From Saprospiraceae bacterium (GTDB taxonomy: Bacteria; Bacteroidota; Bacteroidia; Chitinophagales; Saprospiraceae): a stretch of DNA of 48,494 bases. Of the stretch, positions 24,112 to 32,980 are shown one piece after another. The stretch spans positions 1-48,494 of the forward strand of contig JANWVR010000014.1 of assembly GCA_025056735.1 (NCBI GenBank), written 5' to 3'. The translations under genes were made by a program, and so were the position numbers. Every line of letters starts with the position of its first letter. Position 1 is the stretch's first letter. Under the pieces are notes generated by a model. It did no database searches, was not told the DNA's origin, and was given only the letters and a program-made list of their open reading frames with translations.

Positions 24112-25872
24112 TTAGTCCTCTTCTGTAGACTCTGATTTCGCGCGAAAGACGCGCTCGTAGTGTTCGGATTTTTCTATCTCGCTGTAAGTAGCATCTAAAA
24201 TGATTTGCCCATCGCGCAACACGATAACGCGGTCGCACAGTGAGGCTAAAAGCGGATCTGCTGTTGAGCAGATAAATGTCCATCGGTTCTTTCGGTCGGT
24301 CAGGAGACGCCCAATGCGCAGGCGATCGCGAAACGGGAGATTACCCAAGGGCTCTGTCATGACCAACAAGTTAGGCTCTGTAATGACTGAGCGGGCGATC
24401 AGGAGCTTGGTCACTGTGCTGCGCGGGATGTTCTGCCCGCCAGGCAGCAACTCGGTATTCAATCCTTGCGGGCTTCTTCGAATGAAATCCGTCAGCCCTA
24501 CACTTTCAGCTACCTCGAGTACGCGTTGTGTGGACACATTTTGCCGGCCCAGGGTAATATTTTCTAAGATGGTGCCGCGAAAAATGTCTTCTTGTGACGA
24601 ATAGTCGCCAATGTGCTCGCGCAAGCTGCGCAGATTGATGCTGTGTTTGGGTAAGCCATTAAATAAAAGAATACCCGAAAAGTCACGCTTAATGACCGCC
24701 AGCACCTGCATTAACGTGCTCTTTCCCGAACCCGGATAGCCCGTGATGGCAACACGCTCACCCGGCTGCACCGAGAAGGTCAGGTCTTTGAGAACGGGCT
24801 CTTCAGCATCATCGTACTTATAAGATAAATGGCGTAGCTCCACGCCCATTGGCTGGTGTTTATCGCAAAATTCCTCCACCAGAATGCCGTCTTCGCGCTC
24901 GATGGGCAAATCCGACACCTGGCCAATTTTCTCCGTGGCTGTCAGCACGTCGTAGCCCGTTTCATGCAGCAGAATGAGCTTCTCTACGGAGTCCACCACA
25001 AAAATGACCAGAATTTCAGCAGCGACGAATTGGCCGATATTGATCTGGTTCTCCATCACTAAGATACTGCCCAAGATCAAGTAACCGCCCAGTACAAGCA
25101 CCCGGAAGACAATACTGGTGCTAAACTGAAGCAAAAGAATACGCCAATGCTGACCGCGAGCTTCCAAATATTTTACTGTAAGTTCATCGGTATGTTCAAT
25201 CGGAAAGCGATTGATACCCGCCAACTTGAACGTACTGGCTACTCGACTTACCTCCTCTAACCAGTGTACCAGCTTGTATTTGTACTTCGACTGCTCCAAA
25301 CTGGTTTTCATCCCCAGTGGGACCGTCCACCAAAAAAGCAATACCAGGATACCGATCAACAGCAACGAGGACAACACGAAGGTTGCATGATAAAAAGATA
25401 ACAGTATCAGGCTAAAAATAATCTGTAAGACGGCAGCACTACCTTCCAGCAGAATCTTGGGCAGACCTTTTTGAACAATCTGAATATCAAAAAAGCGGTT
25501 CACCAACTCTGGCAAATACTCCTTACGCATCAAATCCATGTCTAAACGTGGAATGCGCACGGCAAATTCGATGGCTGCGTCGGTAAACACCTGGCGCTGC
25601 ATGTGCTCTAATATGGATAACTGCATCAACTTGAGCACACCGACGAAAATAGCCCCCAACACCACTACACCTACCAACAGCGCCCAGGAAACAGAAATGG
25701 TTCCCCCCGCAATCAGCCCAATGATCGCCTGAATACCCAGCGGCAGCGAGAGACTAATTACCCCTGAAACGGCGGCGTACAAAACAATAAACCGAAGCTC
25801 AAGCCGGTATTTTGACAACAGCCGTACAAAACGTTGAAACGGGGTTAAGGTGTTATTCTGCTGTATTGCCAT
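24112..25872 (-). CDS. ABC exporter protein (TM domain plus degenerate ATPase domain)
   Basis: A 586-residue half-transporter of the type I secretion class without a peptidase or CLD domain. Hydrophobic segments about 27-50, 58-80, 145-185 and 250-295 form the membrane domain. The ATP-binding domain (about 340-580) keeps Walker A (GYPGSGKST, 378-386) and the Q-loop (YSSQED, Q427). Aligned by eye to ordinary exporters, the LSGGQ signature is replaced by IPRST (482-486), the Walker B aspartate by T506 (LLVMTEP; E507 kept) and the H-loop histidine by A538 (CSTADP). ATP hydrolysis is therefore doubtful. It begins an ABC-HlyD-TolC operon; the 180 bp upstream, after the S8 gene, holds no convincing substrate gene. 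Either it is a regulatory or inactive NBD pairing with another subunit, or a divergent subfamily. Confidence 0.88.
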   Translation of the reverse strand: MAIQQNNTLTPFQRFVRLLSKYRLELRFIVLYAAVSGVISLSLPLGIQAIIGLIAGGTISVSWALLVGVVVLGAIFVGVLKLMQLSILEHMQRQVFTDAAIEFAVRIPRLDMDLMRKEYLPELVNRFFDIQIVQKGLPKILLEGSAAVLQIIFSLILLSFYHATFVLSSLLLIGILVLLFWWTVPLGMKTSLEQSKYKYKLVHWLEEVSRVASTFKLAGINRFPIEHTDELTVKYLEARGQHWRILLLQFSTSIVFRVLVLGGYLILGSILVMENQINIGQFVAAEILVIFVVDSVEKLILLHETGYDVLTATEKIGQVSDLPIEREDGILVEEFCDKHQPMGVELRHLSYKYDDAEEPVLKDLTFSVQPGERVAITGYPGSGKSTLMQVLAVIKRDFSGILLFNGLPKHSINLRSLREHIGDYSSQEDIFRGTILENITLGRQNVSTQRVLEVAESVGLTDFIRRSPQGLNTELLPGGQNIPRSTVTKLLIARSVITEPNLLVMTEPLGNLPFRDRLRIGRLLTDRKNRWTFICSTADPLLASLCDRVIVLRDGQIILDATYSEIEKSEHYERVFRAKSESTEED

Positions 25873-26052
25873 TCTGCTCGTTCCAATGGGAGACTTTCCG
25901 TTGTCTCTTGTTTAGGACTATCAAAAACGATTAACGCGCCTTCTGGTTTAGTTGCTGAGGCGTTAGAACTGCCTGTTTTAGCAAGACTGTCTTTTTGGGC
26001 AAGAGCACTTCCTTGCCCACCTGATAACGCCTGTAAGCCGTTCGTCCGGCAT

Positions 26053-29000
26053 TTATTGGCGAGCAAACGTTGCCGTTGCCCACCCATAGCCCTCGGCGCG
26101 CACCAAGACCGCATAATATCCTGGCGGCAGTGCCGACACCTCGAGAGCACAGCGGCCGTCTGGGCCAAATGCTGCCCGGGGCAGATGGAAGACAATCTGT
26201 CCCAGCGCATTGACGATTACCAGCGCAAGGTCACTGGGTAACGCGGTGACGCCCTGCAACACTATGTTGATCTGGTCGCCGACAGGGTTCGGAAAAAGGC
26301 TCAAACCCATACGCGGTTGCAGTACTTCCGAGGCTGAGACAGTATTGCGCACGACGATGTCCTTCTCCGCTACGTTCGAGCATCCATCTGCCGTACCAAC
26401 GATCAGCCGAACGCGGTATATGCCTTCTTTTTGATAGGTAGCCGTCTCTTGCGCCGCCGTGCCCGTCTGGCTGTTGCCGAAGAGCCAGAGCCAGGATGTC
26501 GCCCCGGGTGTCTGATCCGTAAATGTTACCGTGCCTGGGCCGGGCAGCAAAACCGTATCCGTCGAGCTGGTAAAGGAGACCGTCGGCGCCGGACTGGGTT
26601 TCACCTCGATGGGTACAGCTGTGCGTCCGCACACAGAAGGAACCTCGATTTCCCAATCGAAGTAATAGTAGTAAAACAGCGTTGTGCTCGCGCCGGCGGG
26701 CGTGCGACCTGCCGTAATATTGACCACGCCCGGCACAATGTACGGAAAGCCCGTAGCGCCCACCGAGTGCCGCAGCTGGTTGGCACCCGTCAGTACTAAA
26801 GCCAGTTTTTCCGCCTTCGGCACGTTGATATTCAGCGAGATGCGCACCTCGCCCGTCTGCGTAATGACGACGGGGCGCGTAACTATTACATTCCCGTCTT
26901 TGTCCAGTAGCCGCACGGTACGCACGCCCGTCTGGTCGGCATATACTTTCACAGTGCGCAACACAAACGGCTTGAGGGCATTGAAAACCAACCCGCCGTC
27001 AGCGCTATTGGAGCTATTCGTACCGGCGGCCAGGTCGGGCCGGCCCACCTTATGAAAAGCCGACTCGCTGACGTAATACGTCGTGTTTTGCGTCAGCGGC
27101 GGCGTCAGGAAATAAGGCCCGCGAGCAATGGGCGAGGCCACCAAAGGCGTGTTGAACCACAGCGCATCCTCTTGCGGCGTCAGGCCGGCCTTGTATTCTA
27201 ACAGCACACGAGCGCCCGAGCAAATAGGCTGTTGCTGAAGCGCTTCGGCACGCGGATAGACCTCGTTGGCCATTTCAAACGTGCGCTTAAAACGGTTGTT
27301 CAACGGTCGGTCGTCGGCCTGGCCGTTGGGGTTGTGCAATTCTACGACATATTCGCGCTCGCCGGGTGTGACGCCATCCAAGGGCGGCAGGTCAACCGTA
27401 ATGGAGGTGTTAGGCTGCAAATTCCCCGTCCAGGCAAAGCTTTTTAACGGTGTTCCCACAACGCCGTAGCGAATCTCCAGCGCAGTGACGGGCGTGGTGC
27501 CAGCATTTTCAAACGTGACCGAGGCATTTACTGGCCCGAGGCATCGCCCACTCACCTGCACATTTACCGTCAGCACATCGAGCGCCTGAGCAGGCGCGGG
27601 CGCGGGCGTGTGCCCTTGCTGGATGAGGTAATTGTAAGCTGCCTCTAAGTCAATCATACCGCGCCCGTAGGTGTTGTCTTCCCCCGAAAGGCCCAGGTCA
27701 CGGGCCGAGAAATAGAGCGCCAGCTTCAATTGAATACCCGACAGATTGGGAAAGGCCTGCCGCAGCAGCAGCATTGCTCCCGACACGTGCGGTGCGGCCA
27801 TAGAAGTGCCGTTAAACGATTGATAGCCCGTGCCTGGCACCGCCGAGCGCACCGACACCCCTGGAGCTACCACTTCGGGCTTGATGGCCAACGAGCCAGA
27901 ACCGCCGCAAGGGCTGGGGCCCCGGCTCGAAAAGTCCGCTATCGGGAAGTTCGGATTAGCCCCGTTGACAGCGCCTACGGCAAAGGTATTGACCAGATCC
28001 ATGTTCATGGCAGCACCCGAGTCCACTGTGCTGGCATTAGGACCATTGTTGCCTGCTGCCCATACAACGCCGATGCCGGCGGCTTCCAGCGCATTGAGGA
28101 TGCTGATGGCCAACGGATCGCCACAAGAGAACGGACTGGCGCGCCACGAGCAATTGACCACATCGGGCTGGTCGTTGGTGGTAGCTACGTTGCCGTCGGG
28201 GTCGAGCGCCCATTGCATGGTAGCCACATTGGAGAGGATGGTCTGGTTGAACGACGAAGCACAGCCCAGTTCGTTGCCCACCGGGAAGAACATCGGCCCG
28301 CCCATCCAGTGCGCGTCGAAGGCCACGCCAATAGTATCGTTGGTCAGGCGATCAATGCCGCACACCGTGCCCGTTACGTGCGTGCCGTGTTCGGCGCAGT
28401 CCTCGGGTTGGCCGCTACCGCTCCAGGCCTGCCAGCGAGGCACCTGGTGGCCCCAGTAGTTGGCCCGCATAGCCGGGTGGTCGGCGTCGTTGCCGGTGTC
28501 AATCACCAAAGCCTTGCGCCCATAGCCGGTATAGCCCAAATTCCACATAAATGGCGCCTTAATAGCCGCCAGGCCCGGCTCTTTGCCGTTCGGAATGCCC
28601 GACGCTGCTTGGCGGCTTACAGGCATCACGATCTCGACCGGCGCATTCCACACGATCTCACCCACTTCGGGCCAGCTGGCTATGCGCGTCAGCGCTGCCG
28701 CGTTGGCCCGCACGTAGATGGCGTTCACTATCCAAACGGGATAGGCGCTGCCCGCCTCTACGCCATTCAGGCCGCGCAAACGATCCAACACGGCTGGTTG
28801 GGTAGCCGCCGCTTTGGCTTGCAACTGGGTGATGACCTGATAAGAACGCTCTGCCAGCGGCGTTTGCTCCGCCTCGAAGCGCAGCAGCAGGGCGCGCGTA
28901 TTTACCTGATCGGCCAAAACTACGATGGCCTGGTGCAATCCCATAGGGTCGGCCGCTAAACGCTGGGCCAGTTCCGGGTCTATTTTGCCGGATTGGGCCA

Positions 29001-29085
29001 GCAATGGTAGGCCCATCAACATCGGGCTAAGGAGGGTAAGCAAGCGAGCCATGCTCAAGGCGAGGGTATGGAAAATGTCGCGCAT
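26053..29085 (-). CDS. Secreted S8 (subtilisin-like) protease with T9SS type A sorting domain
   Basis: A 1010-residue extracellular protease. The start at 29085 (MRDIFHTLALSMARLLTLLS) follows a TACATTTG promoter box; the longer frame would include that promoter. After the signal peptide (cleavage near LAQ) comes a prodomain-like region (about 35-150). The S8 catalytic domain has D196 (KALVIDTGNDADHP), H233 (AEHGTHVTGT), oxyanion N346 (AAGNNGP) and S428 (FNGTSMAAPHVSGA). Then follow a CARDB-like beta domain, a further beta-rich region and a PKD-like domain (TVTFTDQTPGATSWLWLFGN). The last about 85 residues are a T9SS type A domain (LSLFPNPVGDQINIVLQ ... VNALGQIV ... LPPGYYAVLV). It is monocistronic by appearance. 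Confidence 0.92.
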   Translation of the reverse strand: MRDIFHTLALSMARLLTLLSPMLMGLPLLAQSGKIDPELAQRLAADPMGLHQAIVVLADQVNTRALLLRFEAEQTPLAERSYQVITQLQAKAAATQPAVLDRLRGLNGVEAGSAYPVWIVNAIYVRANAAALTRIASWPEVGEIVWNAPVEIVMPVSRQAASGIPNGKEPGLAAIKAPFMWNLGYTGYGRKALVIDTGNDADHPAMRANYWGHQVPRWQAWSGSGQPEDCAEHGTHVTGTVCGIDRLTNDTIGVAFDAHWMGGPMFFPVGNELGCASSFNQTILSNVATMQWALDPDGNVATTNDQPDVVNCSWRASPFSCGDPLAISILNALEAAGIGVVWAAGNNGPNASTVDSGAAMNMDLVNTFAVGAVNGANPNFPIADFSSRGPSPCGGSGSLAIKPEVVAPGVSVRSAVPGTGYQSFNGTSMAAPHVSGAMLLLRQAFPNLSGIQLKLALYFSARDLGLSGEDNTYGRGMIDLEAAYNYLIQQGHTPAPAPAQALDVLTVNVQVSGRCLGPVNASVTFENAGTTPVTALEIRYGVVGTPLKSFAWTGNLQPNTSITVDLPPLDGVTPGEREYVVELHNPNGQADDRPLNNRFKRTFEMANEVYPRAEALQQQPICSGARVLLEYKAGLTPQEDALWFNTPLVASPIARGPYFLTPPLTQNTTYYVSESAFHKVGRPDLAAGTNSSNSADGGLVFNALKPFVLRTVKVYADQTGVRTVRLLDKDGNVIVTRPVVITQTGEVRISLNINVPKAEKLALVLTGANQLRHSVGATGFPYIVPGVVNITAGRTPAGASTTLFYYYYFDWEIEVPSVCGRTAVPIEVKPSPAPTVSFTSSTDTVLLPGPGTVTFTDQTPGATSWLWLFGNSQTGTAAQETATYQKEGIYRVRLIVGTADGCSNVAEKDIVVRNTVSASEVLQPRMGLSLFPNPVGDQINIVLQGVTALPSDLALVIVNALGQIVFHLPRAAFGPDGRCALEVSALPPGYYAVLVRAEGYGWATATFARQ

Positions 29086-29124
29086 ACTTTTGCGAAATTC
29101 AACGAGTGAAAGTGAAAAGGTGTG

Positions 29125-29132
29125 CAAATGTA
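29125..29132 (-). promoter_or_regulatory. -7 box of the S8 protease gene
   Basis: The minus strand reads TACATTTG, a perfect TAnnTTTG, 39 bp upstream of the ATG at 29085. It sits inside the discarded longer frame and fixes the start. Confidence 0.55.
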
Positions 29133-29149
29133 GTTCGCTAATGCGCTGC

Positions 29150-29339
29150 ATCGCGCCTGTTCGTCCGGAAGTTGACTCAGGAGCCATTCCTTTTTGGTCA
29201 ATACGGTCTCGGCGGCTACCTGGCGGCGCAGCTCCGTGGCGGCGTGGGCGTCGCCAGGCGCGAGGCGTATGAGTGCGCGCGTGTAGCGGGCAATGTTGAG
29301 GTAGTTGTCGCGGCGTGCACAACTTACGGCTCGCTGCCT
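29150..29339 (-). pseudogene. Possible remnant of a helical (TPR-like?) coding region
   Basis: Between the S8 promoter and the terminator at 29455, one minus frame is open for about 63 codons and reads like protein: RDNYLNIARYTRALIRLAPG, then DAHAATELRRQVAAETVLTK and KEWLLSQLPDEQ. There is no start codon in frame; a stop (29340-29342) lies just upstream, and the reading runs into the S8 promoter. The amphipathic helical pattern suggests the 3' end of a repeat-type gene left by deletion. It could also be chance in GC-rich DNA. The rest of the gap 29343-29454 shows nothing. Confidence 0.3.
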
Positions 29340-29454
29340 TTAAGCCTCTATCTCTTCCCAATAACCCACAATGATACGCCTTTGGGCAGCAACAGGCTCC
29401 TCGTGCAACGCTGATTTTTCGATTGTACGGGCGCCAAAACACCCTCGAACAACT

Positions 29455-29495
29455 AAAAGCGCCGCCTCTCCCTTTGTGCATGAGGCGGCGCTTTT
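29455..29495 (-). terminator. Strong bidirectional terminator after the Rpn-family gene
   Basis: Arms 29455-29468 and 29482-29495 are perfect 14-bp reverse complements (AAAAGCGCCGCCTC and its complement) around a 13-nt loop. The outer part supplies a T-run on both strands. It lies 58 bp beyond the stop of the gene ending at 29553. Confidence 0.85.
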
Positions 29496-29552
29496 CCTAC
29501 TTGTCCATGAGGCAGTGTAAAACGAGCAGCCATTCCACCCAAAAGACTGGCT

Positions 29553-30695
29553 TCAAGACATCCCGTCTAAATCTTCATCGTTCGGATTGTGCGTTAGTTC
29601 GTAACGCAACTGCCGTACCAGCTCCTCGGATACTCCCACTACTGTGGCAATCTTAGCATCGTTCCATTCGGGGGTTACTTGCAATAAATGAATAACAATC
29701 TCTCGTTTAGCCTCTTCGCGACCCTCAGCACGACCCTCTTCGCGACCCTCAGCACGACCCTCCTCGCGACCCTCAGCAAGGCCTTGCTCATGGCCACGCT
29801 GCTTTGCCTCTCTTTCTACTCTTTCCAATGTTTCTTCCACTTTTTTAGCGGCTATACGCTCTGCCTTCCATTCGCCGATGATTTCGGCAGCCCGTGGAGC
29901 GAAAAGTTCCATAAACAATTCATAGGCCTCCTGGCCGTTGCGCGGAACACGCGATATGAATTCGGATGCTTTTATCTTGTTCATATCCAGAATACTTTGA
30001 AGGTATATGAGCCATGATTTAAGTAGTCTTTTCTCTCGTTCGTTGGCGGGCCACTCGAGGATTAACTCCATCATTTGCGGGATATATTCGGCCAAGCGCT
30101 CCCATTGATGCGCAAATTTAAAGGTTAGCAATGAAACGCCCAAAAACCCGATATTTTTGTGGCTGAGAATTTCTTCCGCCGACACCTGGTTAAGGTCGAA
30201 GAGGATAAATCGGAAGTGAGGAATCAGGTCTTCCCACCCTGGAGGCAGGCACTTGAAAAACCGGTAGTAGTCCTTCTTTTTCCACGGGCGTTTGCCGTGG
30301 TAAAAGACGACGACTACAACAGGAGTCAGCGGCCCGCCATCTCGTTCGTCCTGTTGCCATACTGGAAGCATGTAGGACAACAGTTGTGTGTAAATGGGCT
30401 GGGAGGGCATAGCACTTTTATGCTCAAATAGGATCAGCACCTTGCTTTCACAGTCGCTGCGACGCAGGCGAGTCTCGTAGACGACATCTCCCAAAACAAT
30501 CTTTAAATCACTGCTGACGTGGACTGTAGGCGCCCTGCGCAACTCTTCCAGAACGATTTGACTGTGAATCTCTTCAGGAGTAGTGTACTGTACCAATCCC
30601 TGAGCTAGGATGAGGTCGTCTGCGCAAATCTGAAAAAACAAATCGTGCGCTTTCAAGAGCGGGATAGCTATGCGTTCTTTTCGTTTTCTCGCCAT
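29553..30695 (-). CDS. Rpn-family recombination-promoting nuclease / putative transposase (PD-(D/E)XK)
   Basis: A 380-residue protein of the Rpn/transposase_31 family, DNA endonucleases that stimulate RecA-independent recombination. The start at 30695 (MARKRKERIAIPLL) is chosen because the longer frame overlaps radA. The nuclease core has HDLFFQICADDLILAQGLVQ, the possible acidic residue in IVLGDVVYE and the E-x-K pair in VLILFEHKSAMPSQPIYTQL. VVVVVFYHGKRPW and FKCLPPGWEDL follow. The C-terminus has a coiled region (EWKAERIAAKKVEETLERVE) and a Glu/Gly/Arg repeat (about 320-350) encoded by 24-bp tandem DNA repeats, then a short helical tail. It follows radA by 88 bp. Although often annotated as a transposase, no terminal repeats are seen. 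Confidence 0.85.
   Translation of the reverse strand: MARKRKERIAIPLLKAHDLFFQICADDLILAQGLVQYTTPEEIHSQIVLEELRRAPTVHVSSDLKIVLGDVVYETRLRRSDCESKVLILFEHKSAMPSQPIYTQLLSYMLPVWQQDERDGGPLTPVVVVVFYHGKRPWKKKDYYRFFKCLPPGWEDLIPHFRFILFDLNQVSAEEILSHKNIGFLGVSLLTFKFAHQWERLAEYIPQMMELILEWPANEREKRLLKSWLIYLQSILDMNKIKASEFISRVPRNGQEAYELFMELFAPRAAEIIGEWKAERIAAKKVEETLERVEREAKQRGHEQGLAEGREEGRAEGREEGRAEGREEAKREIVIHLLQVTPEWNDAKIATVVGVSEELVRQLRYELTHNPNDEDLDGMS
29711..29782. repeat. 3 x 24-bp tandem repeat inside the Rpn-family gene
   Basis: Three consecutive 24-bp units (29711-29734, 29735-29758, 29759-29782) begin CCTCTTCGCG or CCTCCTCGCG and are nearly identical. In frame each encodes eight residues of the (A/E)EGREEGR type, so unit-number changes keep the frame. 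This makes a likely length-variable linker. Confidence 0.85.
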
Positions 30696-30783
30696 GGAAA
30701 TGTACCAGATTTGTATTGCCTGAAAGGAAAGTAAGTAGTTGATTATATGGACTAATGGTAAGAGGCCTTTCGAGTGTGTAAAT

Positions 30784-32160
30784 TTACATAAAAAGCGCTC
30801 CTCGAAGTTCATCTACCTTTCCCAATAGATGTACCTGAATGGAAAACTTACTCAAATCCAGGCCTTTGGCATTGAAGCGTGGGATGTACATGTGCTGAAA
30901 GCCGAGGCGAGCGGCTTCGGCGATGCGTTGCTCGATGCGACTGACAGCGCGGATCTCGCCGCTGAGCCCTACTTCGCCTGCAAAGCAAACGTCGGAGGGG
31001 ATGCTGATGTCGAGCAGTGAAGAAATGAGGGCGGCCACGACGGCCAGATCGAGCGCCGGGTCTTCAACACGGATGCCGCCGGCGAGATTGAGGAAGACGT
31101 CGTTGGCGCCGAAGAGGTAGTCGCAGCGTTTTTCGAGTACAGCTAAGAGCATCTGCAGGCGGCGCATGTCGAAGCCGGTAGCAGAGCGCTGCGGCGTACC
31201 ATAGACGGCACGGCTGACGAGCGCCTGAGTCTCGATAAGCATGGGCCTCAACCCCTCGACAGTGGCAGCCACGGCGCAGCCACTGAGGTCTTCTTCGCGC
31301 TGGCTCAGCAGCAGTTCAGAAGGGTTGCTCACCTGTCGAAGGCCATCGGAGCGCATTTCATAAATGCCGAGTTCGTCGGTGCTGCCAAAGCGATTCTTCA
31401 GGGTTCGCAGCAGCCGGTAGGTATAATGGCGGTCGCCCTCAAATTGCAGCACGCAGTCCACGATGTGTTCCAGCAGTTTGGGGCCGGCGATGTCGCCTTC
31501 CTTATTGATGTGGCCGATGAGGAAAACGGCCACACCTGTCTCTTTGGCGAAGCGCAAGAACTCAGCGGCGCATTCGCGTACCTGCGATACGCCGCCCGGG
31601 GCGCTTTCAACGTGCGGGCTGCTCATGGTCTGGATGGAGTCCACCACAAGTAGCTGAGGTCTTAGCTGGTTGGCCTGTTGCAGGATTTTAGCCGTGTTCG
31701 TCTCGGTCAGGATGTAGCATTCCGCACGGCCATTGGGTAGGCGGTCGGCGCGCATTTTGATTTGCTCTTCGCTTTCTTCACCGCTGACGTAGAGCACTTT
31801 AGCGGGCGTTTGCACGGCCACCTGGAGCAGCAGGGTGCTCTTGCCGATGCCGGGCTGGCCGCCGATAAGCACCAAGGAACCGGGCACGATGCCGCCGCCC
31901 AGGACGCGGTTCAGTTCCTCGTCGGGCGTGCGCAGGCGCTGCACCCGGCCGGCCTGAATGGCCGGCAGCGGCGTGGCCTGAGCGGAAGTAGCAGGCGCGC
32001 CGCCGCTCCAGGAACGGCGCTTTTCCTCAGGCGTAGTCTCGCGCACGACGACCTCCTCTTGGTAAGTGTTCCAGGCGCCACACTGAGGGCATTTGCCCAT
32101 CCATTTGGGCGAGGAGGCGCCGCATTCGGTGCAGAAAAAAACGGTTTTGCTTTTAGCCAT
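30784..32160 (-). CDS. radA: DNA repair protein RadA/Sms
   Basis: A 458-residue RecA-like ATPase that promotes branch migration during recombinational repair. The start at 32160 (MAKSKTVFFCTECG) gives the family N-terminus. Motifs are the zinc finger with C10, C13, C24 and C27, Walker A in LIGGQPGIGKSTLLLQ, LLVVDSIQTM as Walker B, the RadA-specific KNRFGSTDELGIYEM and the C-terminal Lon-like domain (VFLNLAGGIRVEDPALDLAV, FAGEVGLSGEIRAV). Length is normal. Its start overlaps the end of the alpha/beta hydrolase gene by 8 bp, implying an operon mazG-like, hydrolase, radA and perhaps the Rpn gene. Confidence 0.96.
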   Translation of the reverse strand: MAKSKTVFFCTECGASSPKWMGKCPQCGAWNTYQEEVVVRETTPEEKRRSWSGGAPATSAQATPLPAIQAGRVQRLRTPDEELNRVLGGGIVPGSLVLIGGQPGIGKSTLLLQVAVQTPAKVLYVSGEESEEQIKMRADRLPNGRAECYILTETNTAKILQQANQLRPQLLVVDSIQTMSSPHVESAPGGVSQVRECAAEFLRFAKETGVAVFLIGHINKEGDIAGPKLLEHIVDCVLQFEGDRHYTYRLLRTLKNRFGSTDELGIYEMRSDGLRQVSNPSELLLSQREEDLSGCAVAATVEGLRPMLIETQALVSRAVYGTPQRSATGFDMRRLQMLLAVLEKRCDYLFGANDVFLNLAGGIRVEDPALDLAVVAALISSLLDISIPSDVCFAGEVGLSGEIRAVSRIEQRIAEAARLGFQHMYIPRFNAKGLDLSKFSIQVHLLGKVDELRGALFM

Positions 32161-32962
32161 GGCCAGCAGGGGCGTATTTTTCAGGATAAGCAGCCGAATG
32201 GCCCAGCCAGCGGTCGAGGGTGTGCTGGTAAAGGTCAAACGTGCGCAGGTTGTGATGCGTACCGCCAGGAATGACGACGAATTCATCGCCCGCTTTCAGG
32301 CAAGGGCGCAGGCGTTCGGCGCTGCGAAGCGGCACCACGCGGTCGTCGGTACCGTGGAAGAGGAGCGCAGGCAACGGGCTTTGACGCAAGTGGCGATCGT
32401 TGGGAAAGAGGAAGGTAGAGCGAAAAGAAACCTGCTCGCGGCCCAAATGGGCGGCTACAAGGCCGGGAATGTTGTCGAAGGGCGTCTCTAAAATGAGCCG
32501 ATGCGCCCGCACGTGGGCGGCCAGATAACACGCCGACGCTGAGCCCAACGAGCGCCCGTAGAGTTCTATCTGAATGGCCGGGTAGCGCTCGCGCACCCAG
32601 TCGTACACTAAGCGCGCATCTTCATAAAGGGTGCGCTCGTTGGGCTGCCCTGTGCTCTTGCCATAGCCCCGATAGTCGGGCACGACAAAGTCGTAGCCGC
32701 GCGCAGTAAAGTCGCGATGCAAGAAGCCCCAGCGTTGCAGGTTGTCGCGGTTGCCGTGAAAATAGAGCACTACGCCGCGGCCTTGTGGCCAAGGCGTGAG
32801 AAAGCGCAGCAGGTTGAGCCGCGCACCATCGGGAGTATTTAAAAAATGCTCTTCGAAGGCGGCGCCCTCAAAGGCAAAGCGGTGGTCGGCAGGCAGCGGC
32901 TTAGGGCGAAAAAGGGCCTTGCGCTGCAGGTATTCGGCAAAAGGTTCGAGCAGTGAAAGCAT
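32153..32962 (-). CDS. Alpha/beta-fold hydrolase
   Basis: A 269-residue serine hydrolase of the BEM46/ABHD13-like group. It has the oxyanion loop VVLYFHGNRDNLQRWG, VPDYRGYGKSTGQ, the nucleophile elbow LYGRSLGSASA, the acid in LLFHGTDDRVVPL and the histidine in GGTHHNL. There is no signal peptide; the N-terminus (MLSLLEPFAEYLQRKALF) is amphipathic. The substrate cannot be told. The gene lies 18 bp after the mazG-like gene and overlaps radA by 8 bp, so these are cotranscribed, though no functional tie to repair is known. Confidence 0.9.
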   Translation of the reverse strand: MLSLLEPFAEYLQRKALFRPKPLPADHRFAFEGAAFEEHFLNTPDGARLNLLRFLTPWPQGRGVVLYFHGNRDNLQRWGFLHRDFTARGYDFVVPDYRGYGKSTGQPNERTLYEDARLVYDWVRERYPAIQIELYGRSLGSASACYLAAHVRAHRLILETPFDNIPGLVAAHLGREQVSFRSTFLFPNDRHLRQSPLPALLFHGTDDRVVPLRSAERLRPCLKAGDEFVVIPGGTHHNLRTFDLYQHTLDRWLGHSAAYPEKYAPAGHG

Positions 32963-32980
32963 GGGCGGTAGTGTGGATTT

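Noticed and set aside
25997-26018. Terminator between the S8 protease and the ABC exporter genes
   Set aside because: GGGCAAG/CTTGCCC forms a 7-bp stem, but on the minus strand it is followed by an A-run; the T-run is on the wrong side.
25873-26052. Small exported peptide gene upstream of the ABC exporter
   Set aside because: A 24-codon ATG frame and a 29-codon GTG frame exist, but neither has a leader motif, a promoter or supporting composition.
25845-26210. 121-codon minus frame spanning the S8 end and ABC start
   Set aside because: It overlaps two well-supported genes in another frame and has no domain pattern.
27730-28959. 409-codon plus-strand frame opposite the S8 protease
   Set aside because: The protease on minus carries the full catalytic triad; the plus frame is compositionally skewed with no domain pattern.
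29086-29481. N-terminal extension of the S8 protease to 29481
   Set aside because: It would cross the TACATTTG promoter box and the terminator at 29455-29495 and precede a clear signal peptide.
29553-30695. Active transposon carrying the Rpn-family gene
   Set aside because: Despite the family's putative-transposase label, no terminal inverted repeats or target duplications are visible around it.
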